DNA from: Catellatospora coxensis
GTDB taxonomy: Bacteria > Actinomycetota > Actinomycetes > Mycobacteriales > Micromonosporaceae
DNA length: 64,000 bases
NCBI RefSeq assembly: GCF_016862635.1
Contig: NZ_BONI01000006.1
Location: 62,001-126,000, forward strand
Direction: 5' to 3'
The notes under the pieces: generated by a model
Told to the model about the DNA's origin: nothing
The model's database searches: none
The model's input: only the letters and a program-made list of their open reading frames with translations
Position numbers and translations under genes: made by a program
Shown here: piece after piece, positions 35,512-44,751 of the stretch
Layout: each line of letters starts with the position of its first letter
Numbering within the stretch: the stretch's first letter is position 1

Positions 35512-35775
35512 ATGACGCGCATCACGGTGGACGTCAACGACGAGTGGCTGGAGGCTGCGATGGAGGAGCTCGGAACCACCACGAAGGTCGCCACGATCAA
35601 CGAGGCGCTGCGCACGTTCGCCGCGCGGCGCAGGGCACGCGACATCATCGCCGCTTTCGGCTCGGTGCAGATGGACTACACGGGTGCGGAGCACGCTTTC
35701 GGTCACGGCGGTGGCCGCGACCTGTCCAGGCTGGAGGAGGACGCCCGCCAGGCGGACGCGCACCGGGCGGCGTGA
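35512..35775 (+). CDS. vapB: VapB-family antitoxin
   Basis: This 87-residue ribbon-helix-helix antitoxin begins MTRITVDVNDEWLEAAME, the beta strand and first helix, followed by TTKVATINEALRTFAARRR. The C-terminal half would wrap the toxin's active site. I use ATG at 35512; the in-frame ATG at 35500 is possible but falls in the presumed promoter. Its stop overlaps the toxin start (TGATG), so both are made together. Confidence 0.85.
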   Translation: MTRITVDVNDEWLEAAMEELGTTTKVATINEALRTFAARRRARDIIAAFGSVQMDYTGAEHAFGHGGGRDLSRLEEDARQADAHRAA

Positions 35776-36194
35776 TGGCGTCCCCGATCTTCCTGGCCGA
35801 CACCTCGGTCTACGTCCTGCAGAGCCGCCATGAGCAGGTACGCCGCCGGTTCGAGCAACTGCTGCTGGAGGGCAGACTCGCGGCATGCCACATGGTGGCG
35901 CTGGAGTTCCTCAACAACGCGCCCGACCCGAAGGCATACCGGATCCTGCACGAGGCCATGCTGAGTCAGCGCTGGCTTGATGTGACCACGGCTGCCATGG
36001 ACCGGGCGATGGAAGTGCACCTCAGCCTGGCCGCCAGCAGCCAGCACCGGCACTTCAGGCTCCCCGATCTGATCATCGCGGCGACGGCCGAGCAGCATGG
36101 CGCGACCGTGTTGCACTACGACGCGGACTACGACCGCATCGCGGCCGTCACGGGGCAACCCGTCGAGTGGGTCGCCCCGCGCGGATCCCTTTAG
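35775..36194 (+). CDS. vapC: VapC-family PIN-domain toxin
   Basis: This 139-residue PIN ribonuclease should cleave specific RNA unless bound by VapB. The acidic metal ligands are visible in LADTSVY, ALEFLN, LPDLIIAA and YDADYDRI. The length and order are standard for VapC. Its stop overlaps by four bases the stop of the convergent sulfite-oxidase-like gene. Confidence 0.9.
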   Translation: MASPIFLADTSVYVLQSRHEQVRRRFEQLLLEGRLAACHMVALEFLNNAPDPKAYRILHEAMLSQRWLDVTTAAMDRAMEVHLSLAASSQHRHFRLPDLIIAATAEQHGATVLHYDADYDRIAAVTGQPVEWVAPRGSL

Positions 36195-37291
36195 TCCAGG
36201 CAGGCGACCGGCACCTGCTGCACCGCGTTGTTGGCGAAGCCACCGCGGTTCCAGGCCTGGTCGATCGGCTGCTCCCCGCCGAGGGCGTCGACGGCGCGGG
36301 CGGTCAGCAGATGCGAGCCCGGCACCGCGTCCCACGCGTACGTGAAACGCCGCCACGCCCACCGGTGCCCGCCCTCCGGCTCCAGCTCGGCCGCCGACCA
36401 GGTCTGCCCGCCGTCCACGCTGACCTCCACCGAGGTCACCGGCGCGCGGCCGGACCAGGCCCGCCCCTCCACCAGCACCGGCCCCGGGCGCACCACCCGG
36501 GTGCGGGACATGAAGTCGGGGAAACCCGGCGGGGCCAGCAGCGCCCGCGGCGCGATCCGGGTCACCGGCACGCCCGGGTCCTCGGCGTCGCGGCGCACCC
36601 GGTACGCCACCGCCTGCTGGAAGCCCTCGAACGGCCGGTCCACCAGGGTGATCTCGCGCAGCCACTTCACGTGCGCCATGCCGTACCAGCCCGGCACCAC
36701 CAGCCGCACCGGGAAGCCGTGCTGCGGCAGCAACGGCGCGCCGTTCATCTGGTACGCCAGCAGCACGTCCTCGCCGAGCGCCTCGTCCACCGGCAGGCTG
36801 CGCTGGTAGTCCTGCTCGACCCCGCGCTCCACCCCGTGGTCGGCCCCGGTGAACACCACCTCCACCGCGAACGGGTCGATCCCGGCCGCGGCCAGCACGT
36901 CACGCAGCGGCACACCGGTCCACTCCGCGGTGCCGACGGCCTCCACCAGCCACGGCTGGCTGACCGGGCGGGGCAGCAGCCGGGCCCGGCCGTTGCCCGC
37001 GCACTCCATGGTCACCCGTACCGTGCGGGACGGCATCGCGCGCAGCGCCGCCAGGTCCAGGATCAGCGGCCGGTCGACCAGCCCGCCGACCGCGACCTGC
37101 CAGGACGCCTCCTCGGCGTACGGGATGTCGTAGTGGATCAGCAGGTAGTGCAGGCCGGCCGGGGTCACGTCGTAGCGCAGCGCCTCCAGCGGCATGCCGT
37201 GGTTGCGGGCGGCCAGCGCCAGCTCCTCGGCGCTGATGCCCTCGTCCGGGGCGGCCAGGCGGCCGGGGCGGCTGACGTCGTTCAGGGTCAT
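36191..37291 (-). CDS. Sulfite-oxidase-family molybdopterin enzyme
   Basis: This 366-residue enzyme has an oxidoreductase molybdopterin-binding domain (about 60-235) with the Mo-ligand Cys97 in TMECAGNGRAR, plus VEAVGTAEWTGVPL, GADHG and GFPVRLVVPGWYGMAHVKWL. A C-terminal dimerisation domain (about 245-360, VTSVEVSVDGGQTWSAAEL) follows. No signal peptide or heme domain is present, so it is a cytoplasmic SO-family member of unknown substrate rather than a proven sulfite oxidase. The ATG at 37291 is chosen. Confidence 0.88.
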   Translation of the reverse strand: MTLNDVSRPGRLAAPDEGISAEELALAARNHGMPLEALRYDVTPAGLHYLLIHYDIPYAEEASWQVAVGGLVDRPLILDLAALRAMPSRTVRVTMECAGNGRARLLPRPVSQPWLVEAVGTAEWTGVPLRDVLAAAGIDPFAVEVVFTGADHGVERGVEQDYQRSLPVDEALGEDVLLAYQMNGAPLLPQHGFPVRLVVPGWYGMAHVKWLREITLVDRPFEGFQQAVAYRVRRDAEDPGVPVTRIAPRALLAPPGFPDFMSRTRVVRPGPVLVEGRAWSGRAPVTSVEVSVDGGQTWSAAELEPEGGHRWAWRRFTYAWDAVPGSHLLTARAVDALGGEQPIDQAWNRGGFANNAVQQVPVACLD

Positions 37292-37403
37292 GTCCACCCG
37301 ACCAGCATCACCCCTCACCCCGCCCGCACGGAACCCGACCCGCCCTACCCGGCACGCGGCCCGGACGGCGTTATCCGATTGCGTGGCGCGCGATCATCGA
37401 ACG

Positions 37404-38297
37404 ATGACCCCGAACCGTGCCGCGGCGCTGTGCTCGCTGCGCGGGCTGGCCCTGGGTGACGCCTTCGGCGAGACCTGGTTCTTCCAGCCCGCCGACAAGT
37501 TCCAGTGGCTGCTGGAGGAGCGGCAGGCCCGCTCCGGCCCCTGGCCGTGGACCGACGACACCGCGATGGCGCTGTCCCTCGTGCGCGTGCTCACCGAGCA
37601 CGGCGCGGTGGACCAGGACGCGCTGGCGGCGGTGTTCGCGAACGCGTACGACGCCGACCCGTACCGCAACTACGGGCCGTCCATGCACGGGGTGCTGCGC
37701 GCGGTGTTCGAGGGCGAGCACTGGCGCGAGGTCACCGGGCGGCAGTTCGGCGGCCAGGGCTCGTGGGGCAACGGCGCGGCGATGCGGGTCGCGCCGCTGG
37801 GCGCGTGGTTCTCCGCCGACCTGGACCTGGTCGTCGCGCAGGCCCGCGCCTCGGCCGAGGTCACCCACGCGCACCCCGAGGCGGTGGCGGGCGCGGTCGC
37901 GGTCGCCGTGGCGGCGGCGCTGGCCGTCTCCGGGACCACCGCGGGCGAGCTGATCGAGGGCGTGCTCGCGCGCACCCCGGACGGGGAGGTCGCCGCCGGG
38001 CTGCGCCGGGTGGCGCGGCTGCCGTTCGACCGGCATCCGACCTGGGTGGCCGGTGAGGTCGGCTGCGGGCTGCGCATCTCCGCCCCGGACACGGTCCCGT
38101 ACGCCGTGTGGTGTGCCGCGCGGCACCTCGACGACCTGACCGAGGCGCTGTGGGCGACCGCGTCGGCGGGCGGCGACATCGACACGACCTGCGCGATCGT
38201 CGGCGGTGTCGTGGCCGCCCGCACCGGCCTCGACGCGGTGCCCGCCACCTGGCGGGAGGCCTGCGAGCCCCTGCCCGCCTGGGTCGCCGCCGCCTGA
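37404..38297 (+). CDS. ADP-ribosylglycohydrolase family protein
   Basis: This 297-residue all-helical hydrolase removes ADP-ribose from proteins or related acceptors. The two-metal site motifs are visible: GLALGDAFGE (about 13-22), WTDDTAMAL (about 49-57) and GGDIDTTCAIVGG (about 253-265). The ATG at 37404 lacks a clear ribosome binding site and may be leaderless. It is divergent from the sulfite-oxidase-like gene. Family members also include dinitrogenase-reductase activating enzymes, but no nitrogenase genes are present. Confidence 0.88.
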   Translation: MTPNRAAALCSLRGLALGDAFGETWFFQPADKFQWLLEERQARSGPWPWTDDTAMALSLVRVLTEHGAVDQDALAAVFANAYDADPYRNYGPSMHGVLRAVFEGEHWREVTGRQFGGQGSWGNGAAMRVAPLGAWFSADLDLVVAQARASAEVTHAHPEAVAGAVAVAVAAALAVSGTTAGELIEGVLARTPDGEVAAGLRRVARLPFDRHPTWVAGEVGCGLRISAPDTVPYAVWCAARHLDDLTEALWATASAGGDIDTTCAIVGGVVAARTGLDAVPATWREACEPLPAWVAAA

Positions 38298-38311
38298 CCG
38301 CGGCCTGCCGT

Positions 38312-39013
38312 TCAGGGGCGCAGCGTGCCCGTGGGCGGCAGGCCCGCCGACGCGGTGACGTGCACGGCGGTCGTCCACCAGCGGCTGTCGAGGCGGCCCG
38401 CGGCGGTCCAGTCGATGACCCAGTCGAGCATGCACAGCGGCGGCTCGTCGTAGCTGTCGGGCAGCGGCAGCAGGGTGATGCCGCCGTCGGGCTCGACGTA
38501 GCCGTCCAGGGGCAGTTGCCGGGGCATCGCCAGGCGCGAGGGCAGCAGCTTCCACGCCCGGTGGGACGGGTAGCTGTGGTCGGTGGCCCAGGTGTCGATG
38601 ATCCCCGCCCGGACCAGCGGCCGCAGCAGCGACGCGGTGTCGGTGCAGAGCCGGTCGCGCTTGGGCTGGTACGGCGTGAAGCTGAGCAGCCGCGCCCGGG
38701 TCAGCTCGACGCCGCCCGGCTCGCCCGCCCGCGCTTCGGGGAGGTCCCAGGGTTCGGCCTCGTCGCCGTCGGCCCACTGCTCGGGAGCGTCCGGTCGGGA
38801 CTCGCCGGGCTCGTCGTACGCGCGCCGCCGCCGGCCGACGCGCACCTGCCGGTCGTAGGACTCGACGAGTGCGGTCTCCGGGTCGCCGCCGTACCCGTCC
38901 TGGTGGGGCGCTGTGTCGGCGTGAGATACGTCATCGAGGGCGAGTCCCCCGGACCCGGCCGGCGGGTCGTCCGCGGGCCGCTGCGCCGAACCGCGCATTC
39001 GGGACGTCCACAT
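38312..39013 (-). CDS. Hypothetical protein
   Basis: This 233-residue protein has a polar, low-complexity first half (to about residue 105) and a more ordered second half with TPYQPKRDRLCTDTASLLRPLVRAG, PSHRAWKLLPSRLAMP and CMLDWVIDWTAAGRLD. I recognise no family, signal peptide or membrane helix. The ATG at 39013 follows a good GGAGGTG site, supporting it as a real gene. It converges with the ADP-ribosylglycohydrolase gene, 14 bases apart. Confidence 0.65.
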   Translation of the reverse strand: MWTSRMRGSAQRPADDPPAGSGGLALDDVSHADTAPHQDGYGGDPETALVESYDRQVRVGRRRRAYDEPGESRPDAPEQWADGDEAEPWDLPEARAGEPGGVELTRARLLSFTPYQPKRDRLCTDTASLLRPLVRAGIIDTWATDHSYPSHRAWKLLPSRLAMPRQLPLDGYVEPDGGITLLPLPDSYDEPPLCMLDWVIDWTAAGRLDSRWWTTAVHVTASAGLPPTGTLRP

Positions 39014-39212
39014 CGCCGCACCTCCAGAAGTCCCGGGGAATGGGACGGGACGGGATGAATTCCGGTCCGCCAGAAGGAGTAACGGGTGATCTTTCCGTCG
39101 GGTTAGCGGTGTTCAGGCAGTACACAAGGCCGGTTCAGGAAGTTCCTTCCCGGTAACATTCGTCCGAACGTATGTGGCGAGACGCCTTCACGTTGACGAA
39201 ACATAGCTTCTT

Positions 39213-40955
39213 GTGCCGGGCCGCCATCGCAATAGACGTCGCTTCCACCCTGCCACCAGCGCCATCGCCGCAGTCTTCGCGGTCGCGCTGGTCGTTTCGG
39301 GTGCCTTCCTCGCCTACCGCCAGCTCGCCGAGCCGGCCTGCTCCGGGGAGGCGCCGCTGACCGTGGCCGCGCCGCCGGAGATGGCGCCGGCGCTGCAGGA
39401 GACCGCCGCGGCGCTCTCCGCGCAGAAGGCCGAGATCGACGGGGCCTGCATCGCCGTACAGGTGACCGCGGCCGACCCCGCCGACGTGGCTGCCGCCGTC
39501 GCCGCGCTGCGCGGGCTCTCGCTGACCGGTGTCGGCCAGCCCAGCGGCAGCACCCAGGTGCCCGACGTCTGGATCCCGGACTCGGCGACCTGGCTGGCCC
39601 GGGTGAGCGCCGCCGCGCCCAACACCGCCGTGCAGGAGGCGCCCTCGATCGCGCGCAGCCCGGTCGTGGTGGCCATGCCCGAACCCGCCGCCACCGGCCT
39701 CGGCTGGCCGACGGCGAAGCTGACCTGGCCGGCGCTGCTCCAGCAGATGACCGCGGGCACCAAGCTGCACATCGGCATCGTCGAGCCGACACGCGACTCC
39801 GCCGGCCTGTCCGGCCTGCTGGCCATGGCGTCGGCGGCGAGCACCTCGCCGAACGCGCAGGCCGCCACGACCGGCGCGCTGCGCACCCTGGCCGCGGGCC
39901 GCTCCGCGCTGCGCCAGGACATACTGGCCCGGTTCCCCCGCGCCAACGACCCCGCCGCGATCGCCTCCGGGCTGGGCGCGGCCCCGCTGTCCGAGCAGGC
40001 CGTCATCGCCTACAACGCGGCGAAGCCGCCGGTGCCGCTGGCCGGGCTCTACCTGGAGCCGGCGCCGATCGCGCTGGACTACCCGTACGCCGTGATGCCC
40101 GGCATCGAGCCGGAGCGCCAGGCCACGGCCGGCCGCCTGCTGGAGGCGCTGCAGACGCCCACCTTCCGCGACCGGCTCGCCAAGATCGGCCTGCGCGGGC
40201 CGGACGGCGGCTTCGGCACGGGCGCGACGACACCGCGCGGCGCGCCCGAGGTGATGGGCGCTCCCGCCCCGGCCGCCTCGCCGACCGCCGCGACCACCAC
40301 CGCCGCCGTCGAGCGCATCCTGTCCACCTGGGTGGCCGTGACGCTGCCGGCGCGCATGCTCGCCGTGATCGACGTGTCCGGCTCGATGCTGCAGCAGGTC
40401 GCCACCGCGGGCGGCGCGACCCGTGCCCAGGTGACCCTGGAGGCGGCACGGCGCGGCCTGGGGCTGTTCGACGACTCGTGGGCGGTCGGCCTGTGGACCT
40501 TCTCCACCGAGCTGGACGGCAAGAAGGACTACAAGCAGCTGATGCCGATCGGGCCGCTGTCGTCGAACCGTACGAAGATGCTGTCGACGCTGTCCGCCAT
40601 CCAGCCGAAGCCGACCGGTGACACGGGTCTCTACGACACGATCCTCGCCGCGTACCAGACCGTGCAGAAGGACTGGGATCCCGGCCGGGTCAACTCCGTG
40701 GTGCTGATGACCGACGGCGACAACGACGACAACAACGGCATCTCGCACGAGGCGCTGCTGGCCAAGCTGAAGGAGATCGCCGACCCGGCGCGCCCCATCC
40801 AGGTCGTCATCCTCACCATCGGCGACGTCAGCACCGACCCCTTGAACCAGATCACCAAGCTGACCGGCGGCGGCGTCTTCTCCGCGAAGGACCCCGCCAA
40901 GATCGGCGAGATCTTCCTCAAGGCCATCTCCCTCCGCTCCAGCCAACCCAGCTGA
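39213..40955 (+). CDS. Membrane-anchored solute-binding-like and VWA-domain protein
   Basis: This 580-residue protein has an N-terminal signal anchor (about 14-36), then a bacterial solute-binding-like module (about 45-330, including VWIPDSATWLARVSA and YPYAVMPGIEP). A Pro/Ala linker and a C-terminal von Willebrand A domain (about 375-575) follow, with an intact MIDAS motif DVSGSM and VLMTDGDNDD. It should face the outside and bind a metal-dependent ligand. This pairing recurs in actinobacteria without known function. The start is a GTG at 39213 with a weak ribosome binding site. Confidence 0.82.
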   Translation: MPGRHRNRRRFHPATSAIAAVFAVALVVSGAFLAYRQLAEPACSGEAPLTVAAPPEMAPALQETAAALSAQKAEIDGACIAVQVTAADPADVAAAVAALRGLSLTGVGQPSGSTQVPDVWIPDSATWLARVSAAAPNTAVQEAPSIARSPVVVAMPEPAATGLGWPTAKLTWPALLQQMTAGTKLHIGIVEPTRDSAGLSGLLAMASAASTSPNAQAATTGALRTLAAGRSALRQDILARFPRANDPAAIASGLGAAPLSEQAVIAYNAAKPPVPLAGLYLEPAPIALDYPYAVMPGIEPERQATAGRLLEALQTPTFRDRLAKIGLRGPDGGFGTGATTPRGAPEVMGAPAPAASPTAATTTAAVERILSTWVAVTLPARMLAVIDVSGSMLQQVATAGGATRAQVTLEAARRGLGLFDDSWAVGLWTFSTELDGKKDYKQLMPIGPLSSNRTKMLSTLSAIQPKPTGDTGLYDTILAAYQTVQKDWDPGRVNSVVLMTDGDNDDNNGISHEALLAKLKEIADPARPIQVVILTIGDVSTDPLNQITKLTGGGVFSAKDPAKIGEIFLKAISLRSSQPS

Positions 40956-41018
40956 CCCACCCCGGGGGCGGCCTCGCGCCGCCCCCGCCCGCCCGCCGTC
41001 CTGGCGCACCCGTTTTCC

Positions 41019-41083
41019 ATCGACGTTGGCCTATCACATCGAGTATTCGGCGATCGAACTCGATGTGATAGGCCAACGTCGAT
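41019..41083. repeat. Palindromic element family III, copy 1
   Basis: A perfect 26-bp stem (outer arm ATCGACGTTGGCCTATCACA) with a 13-base loop lies between the VWA gene and the following hypothetical gene. The arm core GACGTTGGCCTATCNCATCGA recurs at 62580-62638, but the loops differ. Confidence 0.9.
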
Positions 41084-41196
41084 TAAAGGACGGAGCGGGC
41101 AGGGCGGGGCGGCGGGTGGGCCAGGGGAGGCGTGGGCGACCCGCGGGCGCGGGGTGGCCGAGGCGGGTGGTCGGTGGGGCGTGGGAGTATCCGGGG

Positions 41197-41685
41197 ATGT
41201 TGAGTGGGGAGCTGCGGCGGTTGCCGGCGGTGGCGCGCGGGATCGCCGAGGCGGCGGTCGACGCGGTGGACGCGGCGCGGGCGCGCGACGCGGAAGCGCT
41301 GGCCGGGGCGGCTGACCGGCTGGCGGCGGCCGACGCCGAGCACGTCGGGCTGGTGCTCGGCAGCGTGGTCCGCGCGCTGCTGGAGGATCTGCACCCGGAC
41401 GGCCTGGCCGGCGAGGACATCCAGGACGTGCTGGAGCAGTGCGTGCGCGAAACCCTGGCCTGGACCGCCGACCTGGACGTCGACACCCTGGTCACCGTGC
41501 TGACCGGCGCGCTGGGCGTGCACCAGCAGGAGGACGGGGCGCCCCGGCCCGACCCGCGCAGGCTCGCCTGGCACGCCCCGGTGCTGCTGGCTTACCTGCT
41601 CACCCTCTCGGGACGGCGGCTGGAGCCGTACCTGACGGCCGCGTTCGCCGAGATCATGCGGGCCGAGACGGTCGAGATGCCGTAA
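41197..41685 (+). CDS. Hypothetical helical protein upstream of the antiporter
   Basis: This 162-residue, Ala/Leu/Asp-rich, probably all-helical cytoplasmic protein includes LRRLPAVARGIAEAAVDAVDAA and EDIQDVLEQCVRETLAWTADLDVD. No family is recognised. The ATG at 41197 has GGGAG ten bases upstream. It lies 53 bases before the AspT-type antiporter on the same strand and may be co-transcribed with it. Confidence 0.65.
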   Translation: MLSGELRRLPAVARGIAEAAVDAVDAARARDAEALAGAADRLAAADAEHVGLVLGSVVRALLEDLHPDGLAGEDIQDVLEQCVRETLAWTADLDVDTLVTVLTGALGVHQQEDGAPRPDPRRLAWHAPVLLAYLLTLSGRRLEPYLTAAFAEIMRAETVEMP

Positions 41686-41738
41686 CGCGAAGAACCCTTT
41701 GTCCTAATATGAGGTGACTCAGGGGGCGGGGGTGCACG

Positions 41739-43424
41739 GTGCTCGACTGGCTGGGCGACCTCCTGCGCAGCACTCCGGGACTGGCCCTGTTCGCCTGCCT
41801 GGCGGCCGGTTTCGCGCTGGGCCGGGTGCGCTTCTGGAAGATCACCCTCGGCGGCGTCGCCGGCACGCTGCTGGTCGCGCTCGCCGTCGGCCTGCTGAAC
41901 GTCACCCTCAGCCCCGAGCTGCGCAACGTCGCCTTCGCGCTGTTCATCTTCACGCTGGGCTACCTGGCCGGGCCGTCGTTCTTCGCCCACCTGAACCGCA
42001 GGGCGCTGCGCTACGCCGTGTTCACCGCGATCCAGGTGGTGACCCTGGTCGCGCTGGTCTGCCTGACGACCGTGGCGCTGCGGCTGGACCAGGGCACCGC
42101 GGCCGGGCTGCTGGCCGGCGGCACCACGTCGTCGTCGGTGCTCGGCACGGCCGGGGAGGCGATCGGCGCGCTGCCGGTGGGCCCCGAGCGGGTCCGCGAG
42201 CTGCAGTCCAACCTCGCCACCTCGTACTCGATCGCCTACATCTTCAGCCTGGTCACGCTGATCCTGTTCACCAGCCAGCTGGTGCCCGTGCTGATGCGCG
42301 TCGACCTGCGCGAGCAGGCGAGCGCGCTGTGGCGCAAGCTCGGCGGCGAGCCCGAGCGCTCGGAGAGCACGGCCCGCGCGGTGCCGGGCGTGGTGGGCCG
42401 GGTGTACGTGGTGGCCGCCGCGCACGGGCGCACGATGGCGCAGCTGGCCGAGGCGCTGGGTGACGGCGCGGCGGTGGAGCGGCTGCGCCGGGGCGGCGAG
42501 ATCACCCCGTTCGAGCCCGGCACGGTGCTGCGGAGCGGGGACCGGCTGGCCGTGGTCGGCCATCGCGAGACGCTGATCCACGCGGAGCGCCTGATCGGGC
42601 CGGAGACGCTGGGCACCGGCCGCGACCCGCTGAGCCTGGACGTGGTGGAGGTCGTCATCACCGACCCGCGCTACCGCGGCTGGACGCTGGAGCAGCTGCA
42701 CCGGCAGGTCCCGCCGCGCGGCGTGTTCGTCACCGGCCTGTCCCGAATGGAGCACGACCTGCCGGTCAAGCCGTCCACCGACATCACCACCGGCGACACG
42801 GTGCGGCTCACCGGCGCGACGCACGACCTCGCCGCGTACACCCCGCTGCTCGGGGTGCGGATCAACCCGGCGGTCAAGGCGGACCTGAGCTTCATCGCGC
42901 TCGGTGTGGTGGTGGGCATGCTGGTCGGCAAGCTGGCCATGCCGGTGGGCGGGGTGCCGCTGTCGCTGGGCATCGGCGGTGGCTGCCTGTTCAGCGGGCT
43001 GTTCTTCGGCTGGCTGCGGGCCCGGCACCCGACCTACGGGCAGTACCACCCGGCCGCGGCGCAGGTGATCCAGCAGTTCGGCCTGGCCACCTTCGTGTGC
43101 GCGGTCGGGCTCAGCGCCGGCCCGGCCGCGATCACGCTGATGAAGCGGTACGGCGCGGTGCTGCCGGTGACGGCGGTGCTGGTGACGGCGATCCCGGCGC
43201 TGCTGAGCCTGTGGGTGGGCAGCCGGCTGATGAAGCTGCCCGCGCCGCTGGTCGCCGGCTCCATCGCGGGCCAGCAGTGCAGCACCCCGGCGGTGGACGC
43301 GGTGCGGGAGGCGGCGGGCAACACCACGCCGCTGCTGTCGTACACCATCGTCTATGCCTTTTCGGCGGTGCTGCTGCCGCTGCTGGGGCCGCTGATCGTG
43401 GCCCTGTCGGGGGCGCTGCCATGA
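41739..43424 (+). CDS. AspT/YidE-family antiporter with RCK_C domain
   Basis: This 561-residue transporter has two hydrophobic antiporter-duplication halves (about 1-190 and 380-561) flanking cytoplasmic RCK_C/TrkA-C domains (about 215-370; GRTMAQLAEALGDGAAVERLRRGG, LRSGDRLAVVGH). Helix motifs such as LAGGTTSSSVLGTAGEA and SIAGQQCSTPAVDAVREA match aspartate:alanine exchangers and YidE/YbjL. The RCK part suggests ligand gating. The start is the GTG at 41739. The true substrate is unknown; dicarboxylates or amino acids are likely. Confidence 0.85.
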   Translation: MLDWLGDLLRSTPGLALFACLAAGFALGRVRFWKITLGGVAGTLLVALAVGLLNVTLSPELRNVAFALFIFTLGYLAGPSFFAHLNRRALRYAVFTAIQVVTLVALVCLTTVALRLDQGTAAGLLAGGTTSSSVLGTAGEAIGALPVGPERVRELQSNLATSYSIAYIFSLVTLILFTSQLVPVLMRVDLREQASALWRKLGGEPERSESTARAVPGVVGRVYVVAAAHGRTMAQLAEALGDGAAVERLRRGGEITPFEPGTVLRSGDRLAVVGHRETLIHAERLIGPETLGTGRDPLSLDVVEVVITDPRYRGWTLEQLHRQVPPRGVFVTGLSRMEHDLPVKPSTDITTGDTVRLTGATHDLAAYTPLLGVRINPAVKADLSFIALGVVVGMLVGKLAMPVGGVPLSLGIGGGCLFSGLFFGWLRARHPTYGQYHPAAAQVIQQFGLATFVCAVGLSAGPAAITLMKRYGAVLPVTAVLVTAIPALLSLWVGSRLMKLPAPLVAGSIAGQQCSTPAVDAVREAAGNTTPLLSYTIVYAFSAVLLPLLGPLIVALSGALP

Positions 43425-43527
43425 GACGCGATCTTTGGCGTGCCGCCCGGTTAGCGAGTTATGGTCGCTTTGTGAAGTGCCAGGTCAGGTGGCCCGCGAG
43501 GGCCTCCGTCGGGCGCCGGGAGTGATC

Positions 43528-44751
43528 ATGCCTGTCGACATACCCGCACCTCGTCCCGCCGTCGTCACGCCCGTCACCGAGCCGCTGCGGGTGGGCGTGG
43601 GCTACAGCGACGCCGCCGACGCGGCCACCGCCGGGCGCGCCGCCGCCGCCGAGGCCCTGGCGGGCCTGCACGGCACCCCGCCCGAGCTGATCATCGTGTA
43701 CGCCTCCGTCTCCTACGACCTGATCGCCCTGCTGCACGCGGTACGCCGGGCGACCGGCAAGGCGCCCCTGGTCGGCGCGACGACCAGCGGGCAGTTCCAC
43801 GACGGCAGGCTGATCAACCCCGGCCTCGGGGTGTCCGTGCTCGCGCTGTCCGCGGGGCCCTACCGCTTCGGCACCGCCTCGGTCACCGGCGTCACCGAGA
43901 ACGGCGACGACGCCGGGCAGCGGCTGGCCCGGGCCGCCCGCGCGGCCGCCGGGCCGGAGCCGTCCGCGCACGCCGCGGTGCTGCTGCTCACCACCGGCCT
44001 GGCCGGGCACCAGCAGGAGCTGCTCAACGGGGTGCACAAGGTGGTCGGCGCGCCGGTGCCCGTGGTCGGCGGCAGCGCCGGTGACGACCGGCTGCTCATC
44101 CGCACCTGCGTGTTCGAGAACGACAACGTGCTCACCGACGGCGGGGCCACCGCCGTCTGGATCGCCTCGCCGACGCCGCTGTCCGTGGTCGCCGAGCACG
44201 GCTGGCACGACGTGGGCCTGCCGCTGCTGGTCACCAAGTCCGACGGGCTGGTCATCCAGGAGATCGCCGGCCGCCCCGCCGTCGAGGTGTTCCGCGAGCA
44301 CTTCCACGACGAGGTCACCTTCGAACGCCCCGGCCTGCTCAAACCCGCGCCGGGTTACCTGTCGGCGTACGCCTTCGGGCTCATCCAGCCCGACGGCAGC
44401 AAGCTGGTGCGCGGCGCGTACATCGACGAGGACGGCGAGCTCAAGACGTTCAGCCCGCTGCCGCTGTACGCCCCGGTGCAGATCGTCTCCTGCAAGGCCG
44501 AGGACCTGCTGCGGGTCACCGGCGACGTGGTCCGGCAGAGCCTGGCCGGCCGCGACGCGTCGGTGCTGCTCGCGTTCAGCTGCGTGGCCCGCCTGGACGT
44601 GCTGGCCGAGCAGGGCGCCAAGGAGGCGGCGCTGATCCAGGACGCGGCCGGCGACGTGGCCACGTTCGGCTTCTACACCTACGGCGAGTTCGCCCGGACC
44701 ACCCGCGTCGCCGGATACCACAACGCGACACTGACCGCGATCGCGCTGTGA
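43528..44751 (+). CDS. FIST-domain sensory protein
   Basis: This 407-residue protein has a FIST_N domain (about 15-215, LIIVYASVSYDLIALLHAVRR, PLVGATTSGQFHDG, VVGGSAGDD) and a FIST_C domain (about 225-395, VTFERPGLLKPAPGYLSAYA and FGFYTYGEFART). FIST domains are proposed to sense small ligands such as amino acids. ATG at 43528 follows GGGAG. Its stop overlaps the GTG of the GGDEF-EAL gene, so the sensor and the second-messenger enzyme are made together. Confidence 0.9.
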   Translation: MPVDIPAPRPAVVTPVTEPLRVGVGYSDAADAATAGRAAAAEALAGLHGTPPELIIVYASVSYDLIALLHAVRRATGKAPLVGATTSGQFHDGRLINPGLGVSVLALSAGPYRFGTASVTGVTENGDDAGQRLARAARAAAGPEPSAHAAVLLLTTGLAGHQQELLNGVHKVVGAPVPVVGGSAGDDRLLIRTCVFENDNVLTDGGATAVWIASPTPLSVVAEHGWHDVGLPLLVTKSDGLVIQEIAGRPAVEVFREHFHDEVTFERPGLLKPAPGYLSAYAFGLIQPDGSKLVRGAYIDEDGELKTFSPLPLYAPVQIVSCKAEDLLRVTGDVVRQSLAGRDASVLLAFSCVARLDVLAEQGAKEAALIQDAAGDVATFGFYTYGEFARTTRVAGYHNATLTAIAL

